From: Dichetophora obliterata | Taxonomy: Eukaryota; Arthropoda; Insecta; Diptera; Sciomyzidae | Assembly (NCBI GenBank): GCA_963920525.1 | Contig: OY986437.1 | Location: 33,185,563 to 33,249,562 of the forward strand | Reading direction: 5' to 3' | DNA length: 64,000 nucleotides | In this document: piece by piece, positions 22,181-34,405 of the stretch | Numbering within the stretch: the stretch's first letter is position 1 | How the letters are laid out: every line of letters starts with the position of its first letter | Notes under the pieces: model-generated | The model's database searches: none | The model's input: only the letters and a program-made list of their open reading frames with translations | Told to the model about the DNA's origin: nothing | Made by a program: the position numbers and the translations under genes

Positions 22181-25100
22181 CATTAACTTGGAATCTACCA
22201 ACGTCATACGCACAGGTAGACACAAGAATTCCATCCAAATCTTTGCCACCATGGAAGCTGCCTATTTGTTGTTGTTCTTGTGGTGTCATGTTTTCCCACT
22301 GTCCTGCCTTACAGTCATAAAGTCATAAACAGGTAATAAATTCAAAGACTATACCGTATTCCTCCATACTAATTACAGGCCAGGATCTTGAATAATAGCA
22401 GCGGATTAGTTTTTCCCTCATTAAATCATGCGTTTTGGTTTCGTTGCATTTGTGGAATTACTATTAAATTACCAGACTTTGGGAAATTTTTGTGAATATG
22501 TACAATAATCAACAACAACTCAAAAAGTGTTCATAATCTGCTAAACCTTGTGGAGACAACAATTAAATTGTCATTATTCCATCGTAGTGCTGTGACAAGG
22601 ACAATGTCAACCAGCAACTAATCCGTCTGGAAGATAAACATAATGTAGGCATTTTTAAGAATCGTCATCAAGGACTGGTAATGACAATAAATGTCCGCAC
22701 TAAAGTAGGATTTTTCGTCGGGAAACTTATTACGGCTTAAAGTATTTGAAGGAATCAGGAATACAGCTAAATTTATGACCAAGGGAAGGATAATGCTTGA
22801 AGTTAAGTATGTTATGGCTTAAATAAAGAAATATTGCAATATTGCAAAGAAAGCAGAAAGGATTAAGAAAATAATTATATGAATAAGAAATTTTCAGAGG
22901 TAAAAATAGCTACTTTCTTGAAACTTAAAGACAAACAATAAAACTAGAGATGGTTTTAGAATAAAATTCCTTTCTAAAATGAATTCAAATAGATTCCAGT
23001 CAAAAACTGAGATAGATACATGACTTGAAAGCATTTTAGGAGTCAATCTTAAAATTATTTCCTCGAATTCGAAGTAGGATAACACGAATGCAAAAGATGT
23101 TGGTAGCCTGAATCAAGTATTCTTTTAAATCCTTTCTTCAACCAAAGTTGCAACAACAACTAAACAATACCGACTTAACGGCAAATTAACTTTATATGTT
23201 TCCGCTCCAAGAACTCAAACCTTTTCTCAATGTCGATGTTTCTTTATAAGCCGTTCATTCATTCTTGGTTCATCAGTTTCAATAATAATTTGATGCATGG
23301 TCTTTTAGCAGCAGCGGGTAGGCGGCAACAGGTATGGAATTGAAATATTACACAATATTACGTAATGGTTTTTCTGCTTTTTTTGGTTGAACAAAAATGG
23401 TGTGAGAAAATTCTCCGAAATAGGGTTTATCAAAAGATTTCAATCGTTGTTGTTTTTATTCACGTCTATGAGTTTTTCTAAAGGATTCCTAAAAAGAAAA
23501 TACAAATGTTAAAATCCTCAATAAATATGATTTATGTCATATGGCATAAATTGTGTTATTGTTTTGGTTTATCTCAAAAAAACAGAGTTAAAATACACAC
23601 AAAATAAATATGACTGGTTGTCAAGGACTTCCTTCTTCTCTGTTCAATGAGTGATGAACGTTTTTTTTTGTGCAATTTTCGGCAAGTCAAGTATAAGAAT
23701 ATCAACCTTAAGGCTTAAGGATCAACGTTGACAACGAAATGATTTGTCGGAAAAAAATTGAGAACTGAAGTTGGTTCGATGTTTATACATTTTTTTGTCA
23801 ATGTGTTTTTATATACGCAAGAATTATTGATCTGTATATACTAATATTTTCAAATTTAGCAAATAATTTTTTTTTACTTTGCGTCAAAACAATTGGAGAT
23901 TGCAAAAACCAAAGTAGGCAAAGTTAAAATTTTATTTCACCCAATTTCAAACGTAGAGAAATCTCCAAGTACGAAAGCAAAATTGAACTAAAGAAAAAAT
24001 ATCAACACGAAAACGTTCGCAAAACTCTTACGTTTCACTGTGAATCAGTGAATTTTTGTCATGGAGGGATCATGACATTTTTCTTACGATTTTTCTTACC
24101 ATGAAAAGAAATCAAGTTTAAAAAATATTCAAATGGTTTTCAATAACGATTAAATATTCTCAAAGAGCTTGCATTTTGACATTATAAAAATAAATTTTTT
24201 AAAGTCTTCAATTTCCTAGTGGGTATGCTGAATTCAACTTTACTAACAAAAACAGACGACAAAATTAACAATGAAAAGACAATCAACTAATAAAAGCAGA
24301 TACTAGTATGTTTGTTTAAGAAAGTCAGGAAAACTAACAACAACGAGAGCGTTATAAACTCTAATTTGTCAATAAAATTGACAAACTCACAAATTTTCGA
24401 AATATAATATCAATGAGAAGAAACAATTTTACAATAAAAAGAAATGAGAGTGAGAGTCTTACTATTTCAAGTGCTTAGGTAAAAAAAAGAGACAACGAGT
24501 GAGTGATACTTAATGAGAAATGCAGATACGTATTTTATTAATAACAAAATTAGGAGAGAAGTCAAGTGCTTCAAGCTTAAAATGAAATCAATGAAGATAC
24601 CCAGTGGTAAACGAACACGTGGCGTAACCAATTATTTCTTATATTGATATAAACAATTATTTGGAAGGCAGAAAGGCCTTCAAAGCCTGTTTAAAACTCT
24701 AAATGAAATTTGTTTGAGTAAAACCTATGCAAAAATAAACGCTAAAACACTGATGAAATCTACCTTACAGAGTTAGCAACCATAGGCGTAGGTTTTGCAC
24801 AAGATAAGGCCTAACCAAAATAGGCGAGTTTTCGCCTTCAATGTTCGCATAAATGCAATTAAATGTTGCTGTCCAAAATAGACACACGGCAACTTATCGA
24901 AACTGATCGACACGGTTTGGCAAAACGTTTTGTTCCGTAAGAATCGAACTTTTAGCGTCTCAACTCGTAAACAACAGCTGTTCAAAGTGTGCGACATTTT
25001 TTTCACTCATATTTCACAAATGTTTTTTTAATGATTAACATAATGATTAATTATAATTGCACATCAGTTGATAACTTAAAGACACTTTATTCGCAATTGA

Positions 25101-25226
25101 TCAGCTGTTGCAGACGAGTTGAGCAAATCGTTTTATTTTGGGTTAAATGTCAAAAAAGACGAATCGAGTGCACACATTCGGCCAGTTGCAATCGTCTTAT
25201 TTCGTCTATTTTAGTTGGGTCTAGAG
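22180..25226. other. No gene recognised; possibly single-copy host DNA
   Basis: This 3-kb stretch lacks the TIRs, LINE motifs and tandem units that mark its surroundings, and has somewhat more balanced composition. I see no open frame with a domain or splice-supported exon chain. It may be intronic or intergenic host sequence. Confidence 0.3.
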
Positions 25227-25521
25227 GATATAACCAGTGTGACCAGAAGATTTTTGAAAAAAATATGCTTTGTGTTAAAAAAATATGCTAAATATTCCAC
25301 TTTCAATTTTTATATTCCACAAAAATATTCCACTTTCAATTTCAAAGATATATATCTCAATAAGTCTAAATATGCATATAAAAAAAAAACACAGAAGCAA
25401 GTTTAAAAACATTTATTTATTTGATTACTATCGCACTTACATTTATTTTCTTCTCCTATAAAAAATTATAAACATTGTTATGGTTTTTTGAATTTTAAGA
25501 AACGATATACAATATACAAAA

Positions 25522-25850
25522 CTAAAATTCAGGCACATCTTCGAGGTCAATTCTTAAATTGTTGCTTGTATTATTATCATAGAAATTCGCATTTCTAAAT
25601 TTTTTTATTAAGCTATCTGGTATTTGATAGGCATTACAACACTTTTTTTGCAGCCATGTTTTTACATTCAACAAATTATTTAAGAGTTTTTTTTGCATTC
25701 CATTTCGAATTTTCGTTTAAATATGAAAGATTCATTTAACCAAAAATGTTCTCAACCTCAGCATTGCTAAATGGTAAGCTAAGCGAGAAAAGCACAAATT
25801 TTGATAAATCTTCAGATTCCGAACTTTGATCAATAACTTTTTTCTGCTTT
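25522..25850 (-). pseudogene. hAT transposase C-terminal (hATC) remnant
   Basis: The minus-strand translation includes SLSLPFSNAEVENIFG, a stop codon, then MNLSYLNENSKWNAKKTLK. After a frame change it continues LLNVKTWLQKKCCNAYQIPD and ends DLEDVPEF with a stop at 25522. The order LPFSNAEVE.IFS.MN followed by KT(L)xxLL is the hATC dimerisation domain. At least one nonsense codon and one frameshift disable it. No upstream catalytic region was found within the element. Confidence 0.75.
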
Positions 25851-25908
25851 ATTGTTTTGAATCCACATTTTAAAATAGTTAAAAGAAATAGTTATTGTTA
25901 GCAATAAT

Positions 25909-26247
25909 AGTGGTATTCACGATGTGGTGCATTTGTGATAAATTTTTGCAAAATTTACAATACTTACAACTTATACTACTTCAGTAAAGTATATATTGTA
26001 TTTTTAAAATCAATTATATTAATTTTTATTAAATAAACTCACAGCGTAGCCTTTAGCTTGCTCTATGCTGAGTAGAAATGCTTGTAAAATCAGCTGATCT
26101 AATACACAACTTGTATATTTTCCACAGGGTTGTATTTTGAAAAGTGAATTTTGCTTTTGTTATATTAAAAAATTTACTACATAAATATATCAAATTTATC
26201 AAAAATACACAATACAAGGGAAAATACAACACATCGTGAATACCCCT
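25909..26247. mobile_element. AGGGGTATTC-family MITE, copy 1 (inside hAT C)
   Basis: The ends are AGTGGTATTCACGATGT at 25909 and, inverted, AGGGGTATTCACGATGT at 26247, with further inverted similarity inward (ATAAATTTTTGCAAA-like). AAT flanks both ends (25906-25908, 26248-26250). TA is an equally valid reading of the duplication. No ORF is present. It must be younger than the hAT element that contains it. Confidence 0.75.
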
Positions 26248-26669
26248 AATGTTTTCTTAAGCAAATAACTTACTGCTGTAACATAATCCATAAAAAAATC
26301 TAACCAAACATACATATAAGCAAATTTACTTCACTTTTTAAGCTGCGTGAAGTTATTACATGAATTGCAATAAATTTGACAACGAAGAAGTTAACCACAA
26401 AATGAATTCCTTATATTGCGTTTTACAAGGTGGTTCAGAGATACAAGAGGTTCAGAGAAAAAAAAAATGTCGATAGCAAAAAAAAAACCCATTTAGTAAC
26501 CAAATAGACATTTTTTTATTGCAATTTTTGTGAATTTTGAAAAATGGAATCATACGAAAAATATTCCACTTTTTATGTTGCATATTTTTATAAAAAAATA
26601 TATGCTTCCCGAAGCTAAAATATGCCACAGTGGAATATAATATTCCACTCTGGTCACACTGGATATAAC

Positions 26670-28130
26670 AAAAAAATTTAACGATAGTCCTCTCTACACC
26701 AAAAACGAAAGAGAACACACCGAAAAGAATAAAAAAAAAAAATACAAAATGACGCTACAAATTATTTTCGCAATAATTTTTAAAATTTAATGAACGGATT
26801 TAATACCTTTTTTAACATAAACTTTTAATAGCACTATGTAGTTCTATATATAAAAAGTTGTTCTAGTTTAAACAAAAAGATTAAAAATTTTAAAAATACA
26901 CTTTGCTGTATATCTTCCTGTTAAAAAACACGATGTTGCGACATGGACGAATAAAGCCTATCTTAACAACACAAACCAAATTTTGTCACATTCCACTTAC
27001 AGTTATGCATTACAATGTCATCACCGACAAATTTTTACAAGCGAGTTATTAATTTAAAATAAAATAAAAAATACAAATCAACAATAAATATTTAAAACTA
27101 ATAAATAGAAATGTATGAAAGGAAGGTTTTGAATAGAATAAAAAAATAAAAGAGGTTTATACATTAAACTATACATTAAACTAACGACAGAATTTGTACT
27201 GAACTTTTCGGTGGTAAGAGAGAAAAGTTAAGTTGGGGGACTTTAGCATAAAGAATATCAGACGAAAGAGGTTGTCAGCTTTACTGCATTATAATAATGA
27301 ACACCAATGATTTATATAGTGAAAAAACAAATGTTTTTTATTTTCTATAAACCGTTGAATTATCCATACATTTTATAGTATAATCGGCACAAATAAGCGC
27401 ACTGAAAATGAAAATTTACAGTTTAGATTGAATCCGCTTTTTGTGCGGATTTGGCTCGATATGTAATATAAGAACTGAAAAACTCCTTTACACAAATGTT
27501 CATGTTAATCGTGTGAACGGTTTAAGAGTGTAATTGTAAATCTTAACAGTTCAGGCACCCATTTAAGCACAAACACAATTGAATTTTATAAAAATCGATT
27601 CGGCCGTTTAGGAAGAGTTCAGGGACGAATGCATTTACGATATTAAAATATTATAGTTTAACAAAAAATAATAAAATAATAACTCATTTAAGACAAAATT
27701 GATGCTCACGGAAAATGATCATAATTAATTTATGATGATAATAAATACATAAACTTTGTTTTCGTGTTTATGATGCTGTTAACCAAATTACTCGCATAAC
27801 TTCTTTTTCTAGTCAACCATTTCTTAAACATTGGTGCAATCAATAATCGACCGATAATATCTTTACTTATTATGCGCTAATGTTCGAGCTTTATGTTCAT
27901 AAAAACCCGTTTGGGTTCGGGTTAGAGTCCGGTTTCAGTACCTTTTTTTAAAGCTTTTTTATAATAACTCTAGGCACAATGTCTTAAACCGAATCTAATC
28001 CCTTTATGGGTTCTAAAGATTTTCAGATTCAAGTAAAGCTACACACGGAATTGCTCTTAATACAAGAAATAACAGTTTTTCTATCCTTATTTGGCCTCAA
28101 ACCGTAGCGTTTTGCTTTAAATTTACTAAA
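26670..28130. other. No gene recognised
   Basis: AT-rich sequence without bounded repeats or domain-bearing frames. A GGGTTCGGGTTAGAGTCC phrase near 27912 has a weak B-box look but no tRNA fold. Confidence 0.3.
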
Positions 28131-30000
28131 ATTATCTTACACTGATTTCTGTGTCTTAAGAAAGAAAAATATTATTGCATCCAGTATATCGCGTCCGTTA
28201 TCTTACATGAAGTTTTAATAAATAAACCAAAGAAATTTTTTTCAAAAAATTAGCACAATTTTAATTCTGATTTCCTTAAGCACTGTTTGCTGTATATTAT
28301 TGGAGCAAGCGAGCAAAGCTCCCATGGAACAGCTTATTTGAAGAATGTTTGACTGAGCATATCTCTGAAATGGGTTGACCGATTTTAAATGTTTTTCTTT
28401 TAAACTGTCTTATGATTCCCCAACTATTTCTTAACGAAACCAAAATATGGAAATTGCATTTAATTTAGAAGCTAGTTTAATTGAAAAAAACCGCCAATTC
28501 GAAAATAATTTGTTTCATAGATTATTAGGTTTATTACGGTTCACAGCAATACACTACTGTGTCTTATTTTAGGTATAAGCCAAGTACACAATAAAAACAG
28601 AAAGTACTGTTGTGTTGTTATAGGCTTATATGTGTATTGAAAAATTTTTAATTCAATTGTAAAAAGTTTTAGCCCGATCGCAAGTGGTTTAGAAGTTAAG
28701 GGGTCGAAAGTTTGGAAAATGGGCCTAAAAAACTAGTGATTATTTTAAATTTTCTTTCTAAGTATTATGGGTATAAAAAAAGGTTGTGCTACTACGTATT
28801 CAATAATTGATAAACCATTAAAATCATTGAATTTCTTTTGAAATTAAAAAAATTTACATACAATGCACATAAAGTGTTCACCTTTTTACGAAGTATAAAG
28901 AATTATTTTTTTACTTACACCCACTTTTTCGTAATCACAACAATTTTTACACACCTTTCTTCTATGAAAACATTTATTTTTACATTTGTAAATGTACTAA
29001 GAACAGAAAAAGAATAATTTTCCAAAATGCATGGATTTGTATGGTTAATAGCTTGTTAAAATTTGCATTAGCCATGCCATATAAGTGGATTTTTTATCGA
29101 ACTATCTTTTTCTTTTGTTCGCCTTAAAAAATGAAATTGCTAGAATGGGTTAGTGAAAACGCCAATTATTAGATAGAATTGCAATAAAGTTAAATAAATT
29201 AAAATTTTTTGTAATAGAATGTTTATGAGATACGGTAACTTTATTCATTACAATAAGAAAATGTACCATAGTAAGTATATATTTTTTTTAACAACATAAC
29301 ATAATAGGGTTATTCACGATGTAGTGCATTTGCCCTTGTATTGCGTATTTTTGATAAATTTGATGTTTTTAGTAAATTTTTTAAAACTACAAAAACAAAA
29401 TGCACCCTGTAGCAAAAATACAACGACAAAAATCTATTGTATTCTTTGTAAATTTCGTTGTGTATTTGATCTGCTGGTCGCAAAAGCATTTCTACTCTAG
29501 AAAGAGGATGCTACCGGTTGCGCTGTGAGTTTATTTAATAAAAATTGACTTTCTACAGTAAAATGTTATGACTTTCTACAGTTAAATGATGATTAATTTA
29601 TATTTACAAACAAAAGTACATACAAAAATCAGCTAATTTTCAAAATACACTATTTTTAAGATTTGTTCACAATAAGTTGTAAATGCAGTAAATTTTTGAA
29701 AAATTTATCACAAATACACGACATCGCGAAAACCCCTAATTTCTTTACTTTAATAGTTTTGAGAAAAGTTTATTGGAGCGAGCAACCCAACTTAAATGCA
29801 TCTTCAACGTACCAATGTAAGAAGCTAGCTTAAGCGTTTGTAAGTAACTGCTACACCTAGTATTATAAGATAGAGAAATTTGTTGCATCCTGTAAGTTGC
29901 GTCCGTTATCAAACTTCGATTTTGTATAAATAAGCCAAAGAACAATTTTTTTTTTTAAATTAACACAATTTTAATTCTTATTTCTTTAAGCTACTTCTGA
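28130..30000. repeat. Paired duplicated segments and related dispersed repeat
   Basis: The stretch 28135-28290 (with GCATCCAGTATATCGCGTCC, CGTTATC and AACCAAAG) resembles 29850-30000 (GCATCCTGTAAGTTGCGTCC, CGTTATC, GCCAAAG), so a segment has been duplicated about 1.7 kb apart. The part 28640-28860 resembles 61420-61620 (AGTGGTTTAGAAGTTA, GGCCTAAAAA, ATGGGTAT) and, more weakly, about 4790-4850. These are one diverged dispersed family of unknown class. Confidence 0.5.
29306..29737. mobile_element. AGGGGTATTC-family MITE, copy 2
   Basis: The ends are AGGGTTATTCACGATGTAGT at 29306 and, inverted, AGGGGTTTTCGCGATGTCGT at 29737. Inner segments (GATAAATTTGATG, TTTGATAAATTT) also pair. AAT flanks both sides (29303-29305, 29738-29740). 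It lies between the two duplicated host segments described for 28130-30000. Confidence 0.75.
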
Positions 30001-30408
30001 AAGAAAAAACTTTACTTTTAAATTTCACTGAATTTTACATACATAATTATGTTGATATGCGCTCAAAAATATCTTCCGTCTTTTGTCGCGTCCGCATAGC
30101 TTTATGTTGTGTAATATTTTTAAATCGAATAGCAGCCTCTGTCTTGCATTTTGACTTAAGATAGTAAGTCATCGAATCGTGCTTTTTAACAGCGAAGATA
30201 CACTTCATGTCGTTGCATTAGTTGTTGCTTTTTTAATGGTCTATATATACGAATGTAGCGTCCGTGACCCTTTAAATGCTTCTTTATACGTCGGGAAACT
30301 ACAAACACGGTACTTTTTGAAATTATAATTAATTGTTAGAAGAGTTTTTTTTTATTTGTCCACTGCAAACCTTAGAAAGTGTTGATAAATTATTTGTTAG
30401 CGTTCATA

Positions 30409-30921
30409 AGGGGCCCTCAAACGATACTACATGTCCATCCGATCTGTCAAGTCATCACACATGTAGTATCGTTCGTGTGCGAGAAATCAAGGCGGTTGGA
30501 CAGTCCGATGGAAGTTGAAATATTTTGACTTTTTGCTAAGTACGTCCAACATGTAGTTCCGTTTGCGTGCGCGGCCATCCAACTTAGTACATTTTGCCAT
30601 TTGTTGAAAATTTTCAGAGAGAGCACATCTCACGGCAAAACTGCCGAACGTAAAAAATATTATATTTAGACGCGAATTTTTTTATCTTTACCTAAAATTG
30701 TGATGGTTTAGAATATTTAAAGCAAAAAACATAAAAAGAAATGTTCAAAACAATTAATATTAATATTTTTAATTGATGTTAACTCTTCGGCAGCTAAAAA
30801 ATAATGAAGTTTATCCAAAGTCTATCCGTCATGTGCGATGTGTGTGAGGGCAACGAAAAAAGTCCCGTTATTTTATCGAACTACATGTATGTCCGTCATG
30901 TAGTATCGTTTGAGGGCCCCT
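30409..30921. mobile_element. 513-bp MITE with perfect 25-bp TIRs
   Basis: AGGGGCCCTCAAACGATACT begins at 30409, and the inverted repeat of 25 bp is perfect at 30921. ATA flanks both ends (30406-30408, 30922-30924), consistent with a 3-bp duplication. The motif ACATGTAGT(A/T)(T/C)CGTT recurs in both orientations near 30423, 30461, 30549, 30882 and 30894. This looks like a set of transposase-binding subterminal repeats. There is no coding sequence. Superfamily is unassigned. Confidence 0.8.
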
Positions 30922-30960
30922 ATAAATAGCCTTCAGCTTTGCCACACAGCTATCATTTAA
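30921..30960 (+). promoter_or_regulatory. Possible core promoter: TATA box plus initiator
   Basis: TATAAATAG at 30921-30929 is followed by TCATTT at 30954-30959, which fits the arthropod initiator TCAKTY. The initiator A lies about 34 bases from the first T of the TATA box. The first T of the TATA box is the last base of the MITE at 30409-30921. No ORF follows; AATAAA occurs near 31133. Function is inference only. Confidence 0.3.
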
Positions 30961-31144
30961 AAATCAGTTTTGATATTTTTCTTGCAAAATTATTTGTGTG
31001 AATTTTAAGTAAATTTTTTATTTATGTAGCTTTTTTGTAATCCCTTAAAAATTCCATTAGAGATCCTTGTTTAAACACTTTTTCGACTCTTTCCGTTGAA
31101 AGTTAAGTGTGAAATTAAATGTAATGTAGAAAATAAAATGTCGA

Positions 31145-32340
31145 GCTCATAGTTGTAGAAAAGTTGTTATTTTACTAGTACTAGAAATAGCCAGTGGTTG
31201 ACATTCAACCTTTTCACTTTGACCTTTCGACCTGCACTGAGATATGAAATCGCTTACGTTTTAGAACGAGATAGCAAACTACTCTAATTTCTATTTTCAG
31301 TTTGACGCTCAGTGTTAACCAACGACTTTTCATACAAAATACGCTGTACTGAGAAAAGCTACAGTTTTCGAGATATCGTCATGAGTTTGATGCCAAAATA
31401 ACAGGAATTTTTAAAAATTTACTGATTGCAAGAAATTTCACAGTCCCAATATTGTATATTCGCATATATTACATAAAAACATGCTTATTGTAGGGTATCC
31501 GAAAGAGATAGCCAGCATCTCAGCAATGTCTAAAATTTCCTCTTACACCGTGTTCTTCCATCTCTAATAGCTTAGCTTTTATTTAAGAAAATCTGTTTTA
31601 ATGCTCATATATCAGGTCAAAGGTCACAAAAAGTATTTGGTGCACTCCTTCTCCCTACTCTTATTCATTTGAAAGAAAAATTATCCAAATTGGTTGAGAA
31701 ACCCGGGTAAATGGTACCGAACCGTTTTTATATAGATTTTGATGCATTATGAATAAACAATTTTACATCCTGATTTCGTTTTAGAGCAAAAGAGTGCTTT
31801 AAAAATTTGGTTACCCCCAAAATTACGAGGCCCTGATATGGATAGAAAATTAACTACGCCAGTTGGTGGTGGAGAGATAAATAGTAGTAAGAAATATACG
31901 AGTAAAGTCATTTAAAAAGACAAAGTGAGAGACAACGATCAAGGTTTCAAGAGAAAATATGCATCAAATCAGAGAAAAACCAAAAATTAGATATGCTTAA
32001 ATTGAGAGATGTTCAAAAACAGTCAACTAAAGAGCTTTGCTTAGTTATAATCGTACACTCAGAGCGTAAATGACGGGTTTTTAAAAAACTTGTTGCTTAT
32101 GTTGTTGTTGTTGTTCCTAATGCAAGCACACCTGTAGTAAAACTTGAAAATCCACCTGAATAGCCGCTGAGCAAGCAAGAGCTCGAACACTGAACATACT
32201 ACACCACTAACACTGCTACAATTGGTGCATACCATAGATACAATTGCGTCTGAATTAGTGTTTAAAGTGCTGGAAAAGACTAACACAAAGACACAACGAC
32301 TTAAATTTTTGTATTATTAATTAAGTTTCACTGTTCAAAA
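31145..32340. other. No gene recognised
   Basis: Mixed composition with a few phrases suggestive of old repeats. GTT runs near 32101-32114 give low-complexity frames on the minus strand. No element or exon could be supported. Confidence 0.3.
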
Positions 32341-34405
32341 CAACAAATGAGCGACATTGATAGAGAGAGCGAGAGAGAGAAGGAGAGAGAGAGAGAGTAC
32401 GCAACTCAAGATCGCTAGTTTAAAGCCCGATAGAGCACTATAGCGTGAGTCAGAGTGTATCTATGAGTTTAACGAACGAGTATCTGTGACTTTTTGGAGT
32501 ATCTGTGTGTAGGCCGTAGAAGTAAGCAAAAGCGAAATGATCAATTCTTCGATCCGTAGTTGTCTTGGCAGAGTCGTCGAACGTCTTGGATGTGTGTAAC
32601 GCGCGTGGCTGCCACATCGAAAGTTTCTAAACTAAATCTTAACTTTAAAAAATAAAAATATATCTACATATAAAGAAAAAATATAAAATCATTTAAAAAC
32701 TAGAAATAAAAAGTTGAACGAAAACGCTCAAAGTTTTATTAAGAGAAACCAAATAAGCAACATTCAATAAAAAAGCGAAAAAACTGCAAGTCTAACACAC
32801 AGTGCTCGCAGATAGTTAATTTATCTACAAGTTTGAGAACGTGCAAAGTTCGTTAAAATTTTTTTTTCAATTTAATGCATGACAAAATTCAATAAAGTAA
32901 TAAGTAACAATAAAATTGTTGTTGCGTTTTGTTGACTTAACCCAAGTACAAGTAGTAGCTAACGACAACAAAAATCTGTGGGAACTTTGGGTTGCTGTAA
33001 CAACTGAAAGATACAAGTGATCAAAGCGCACTACAACTGCGATAATTGTGAGAGTGAGCTTTCAACGGCTCCAACAATATATTTTGACTAAGTATTTCAA
33101 GTGTTGTGAATTTGTTTTTTGTTTCAAGTGAAATAAGAAAAAAAGTTAATAAACAAAATACGAAAAACAAAATAGAAAAACATTCTGTTGTTGTTTTTTG
33201 CTTTAAGTGCAAAAATAACGTAAACAACAAAAGTGTCTATAGAAGCTACAATAAATGAATAGAGTTTAATAGTATAAGCAAAAAAAAAAAAAAAAAATAA
33301 ACAAAAAGTAACTCGAAAGTGCAAAAGTATCTATATAGATACAAGTGCAAAAGTAGCTGCAAGCTGTTTGTCTTTCAACATTACGACACACGCTCATATA
33401 TTGAACAATTGACAGCTGTTTCTGCAGCTCAGAAAGCTACAGTTCGAAACTCATGCGATACATGTATCTTTGAAATACTAGCAGTATCTTTAAGCACTTC
33501 GAACTTGATTTTTTCTGCAACTAATAAAAAGCAATTGAAGCTGAATTCTAACAAAAACAACTAGAACAATAAACATAACCCAGGACAGCCCCAAGGTGCA
33601 AGTGTTGCCAGATTTTCTAATGCCACAAAGCAAAAAGAAATCCAATAACTGCAATTTTCAAGCTCAACAGCCATTTTGAACAATTCTTGAATGCCAATTT
33701 GTGAAAAAATTTATATAAAAAACTACACAATTATTGAATTAACAATTAATGCGTATTTGGCCAAAAAGTCTGTCGCTTGCCAACTCGTCGTAAATTTTTT
33801 AACTCATTCGCATGCTTTGCGTTGACATCGCTTAAGACCAGTTTTTGACGCAAAATCACGTTCATTTCAGCTAGGCAGACAGACTGAAACATGCGCGCAT
33901 GCTCACTCGCTCACACCAATATTGAGCCATCATCACCAAGAGCAAAATAGTTTTTTAACAAGCAAAAGTTTAAAAAAAAAAGAACCAATCCAGTTACTAA
34001 TAGTTTGTCACAAATGTTGTCACCAAGCAAATGTTAACAAGTTCATAAAGAAATAATTCGAGAAAAAAATGTAAAAACAAGTGCTCAAAAAGCCAAATTG
34101 AGTGGCAGTATCAGACAAAAAAAAAAAAAAAAAATTTACAACGAAATAAAAAATTCCTTTTAAGTACGCTTTACGTTCTGCTGACGTTGAATGCATATTA
34201 AATTGCAAATTTTTGTGAAAAATTTTACATAAAATGTTATGTTTAAGCAAATAAAAAAAAAATAATTAAATCAATATTGAAAACCTTTGCCAGCAAAATA
34301 TTGCCTGTTTATTTGTATATCTTGCAAAAAAAGAAATACAAACTGCGTCTTAAACTCATATAATTTAACAACGTTTGGAATTGGATACAACTTTTTGGCA
34401 CAAAA
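32340..34405 (+). other. Possible host 5'UTR exon, A- and CAA-rich
   Basis: This stretch is strongly asymmetric, with A, AAC and CAA runs on the plus strand, many AAGTG and CAAAAGT phrases and no repeats shared elsewhere in the window. It starts with a (GA)n tract (32362-32397). It ends at CAAAAG/GTAATG (exon/intron boundary near 34405), a reasonable splice donor. This composition is typical of long 5' untranslated exons of fly developmental genes. No start codon with a real protein follows within it. Sequence alone cannot separate this from plain intergenic DNA. Confidence 0.25.
32362..32397 (+). repeat. (GA)n microsatellite
   Basis: A GAGAGAGCGAGAGAGAGAAG-type run lies here. GA tracts near fly promoters can bind GAGA factor, but binding is not shown. 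Confidence 0.85.

Larger units (their letters stand above)
25235..26661 (-). mobile_element. hAT element (hAT C) with perfect 8-bp TSD
   Basis: CAGTGTGACCAGA at 25235 is matched by its inverse ending at 26661. The octamer GATATAAC is identical at 25227-25234 and 26662-26669. Near the ends, repeated ATATTCCACTTT and AAATATGC phrases form subterminal repeats. A minus-strand transposase end lies at 25522-25850, and a MITE has inserted at 25909-26247. Confidence 0.9.
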
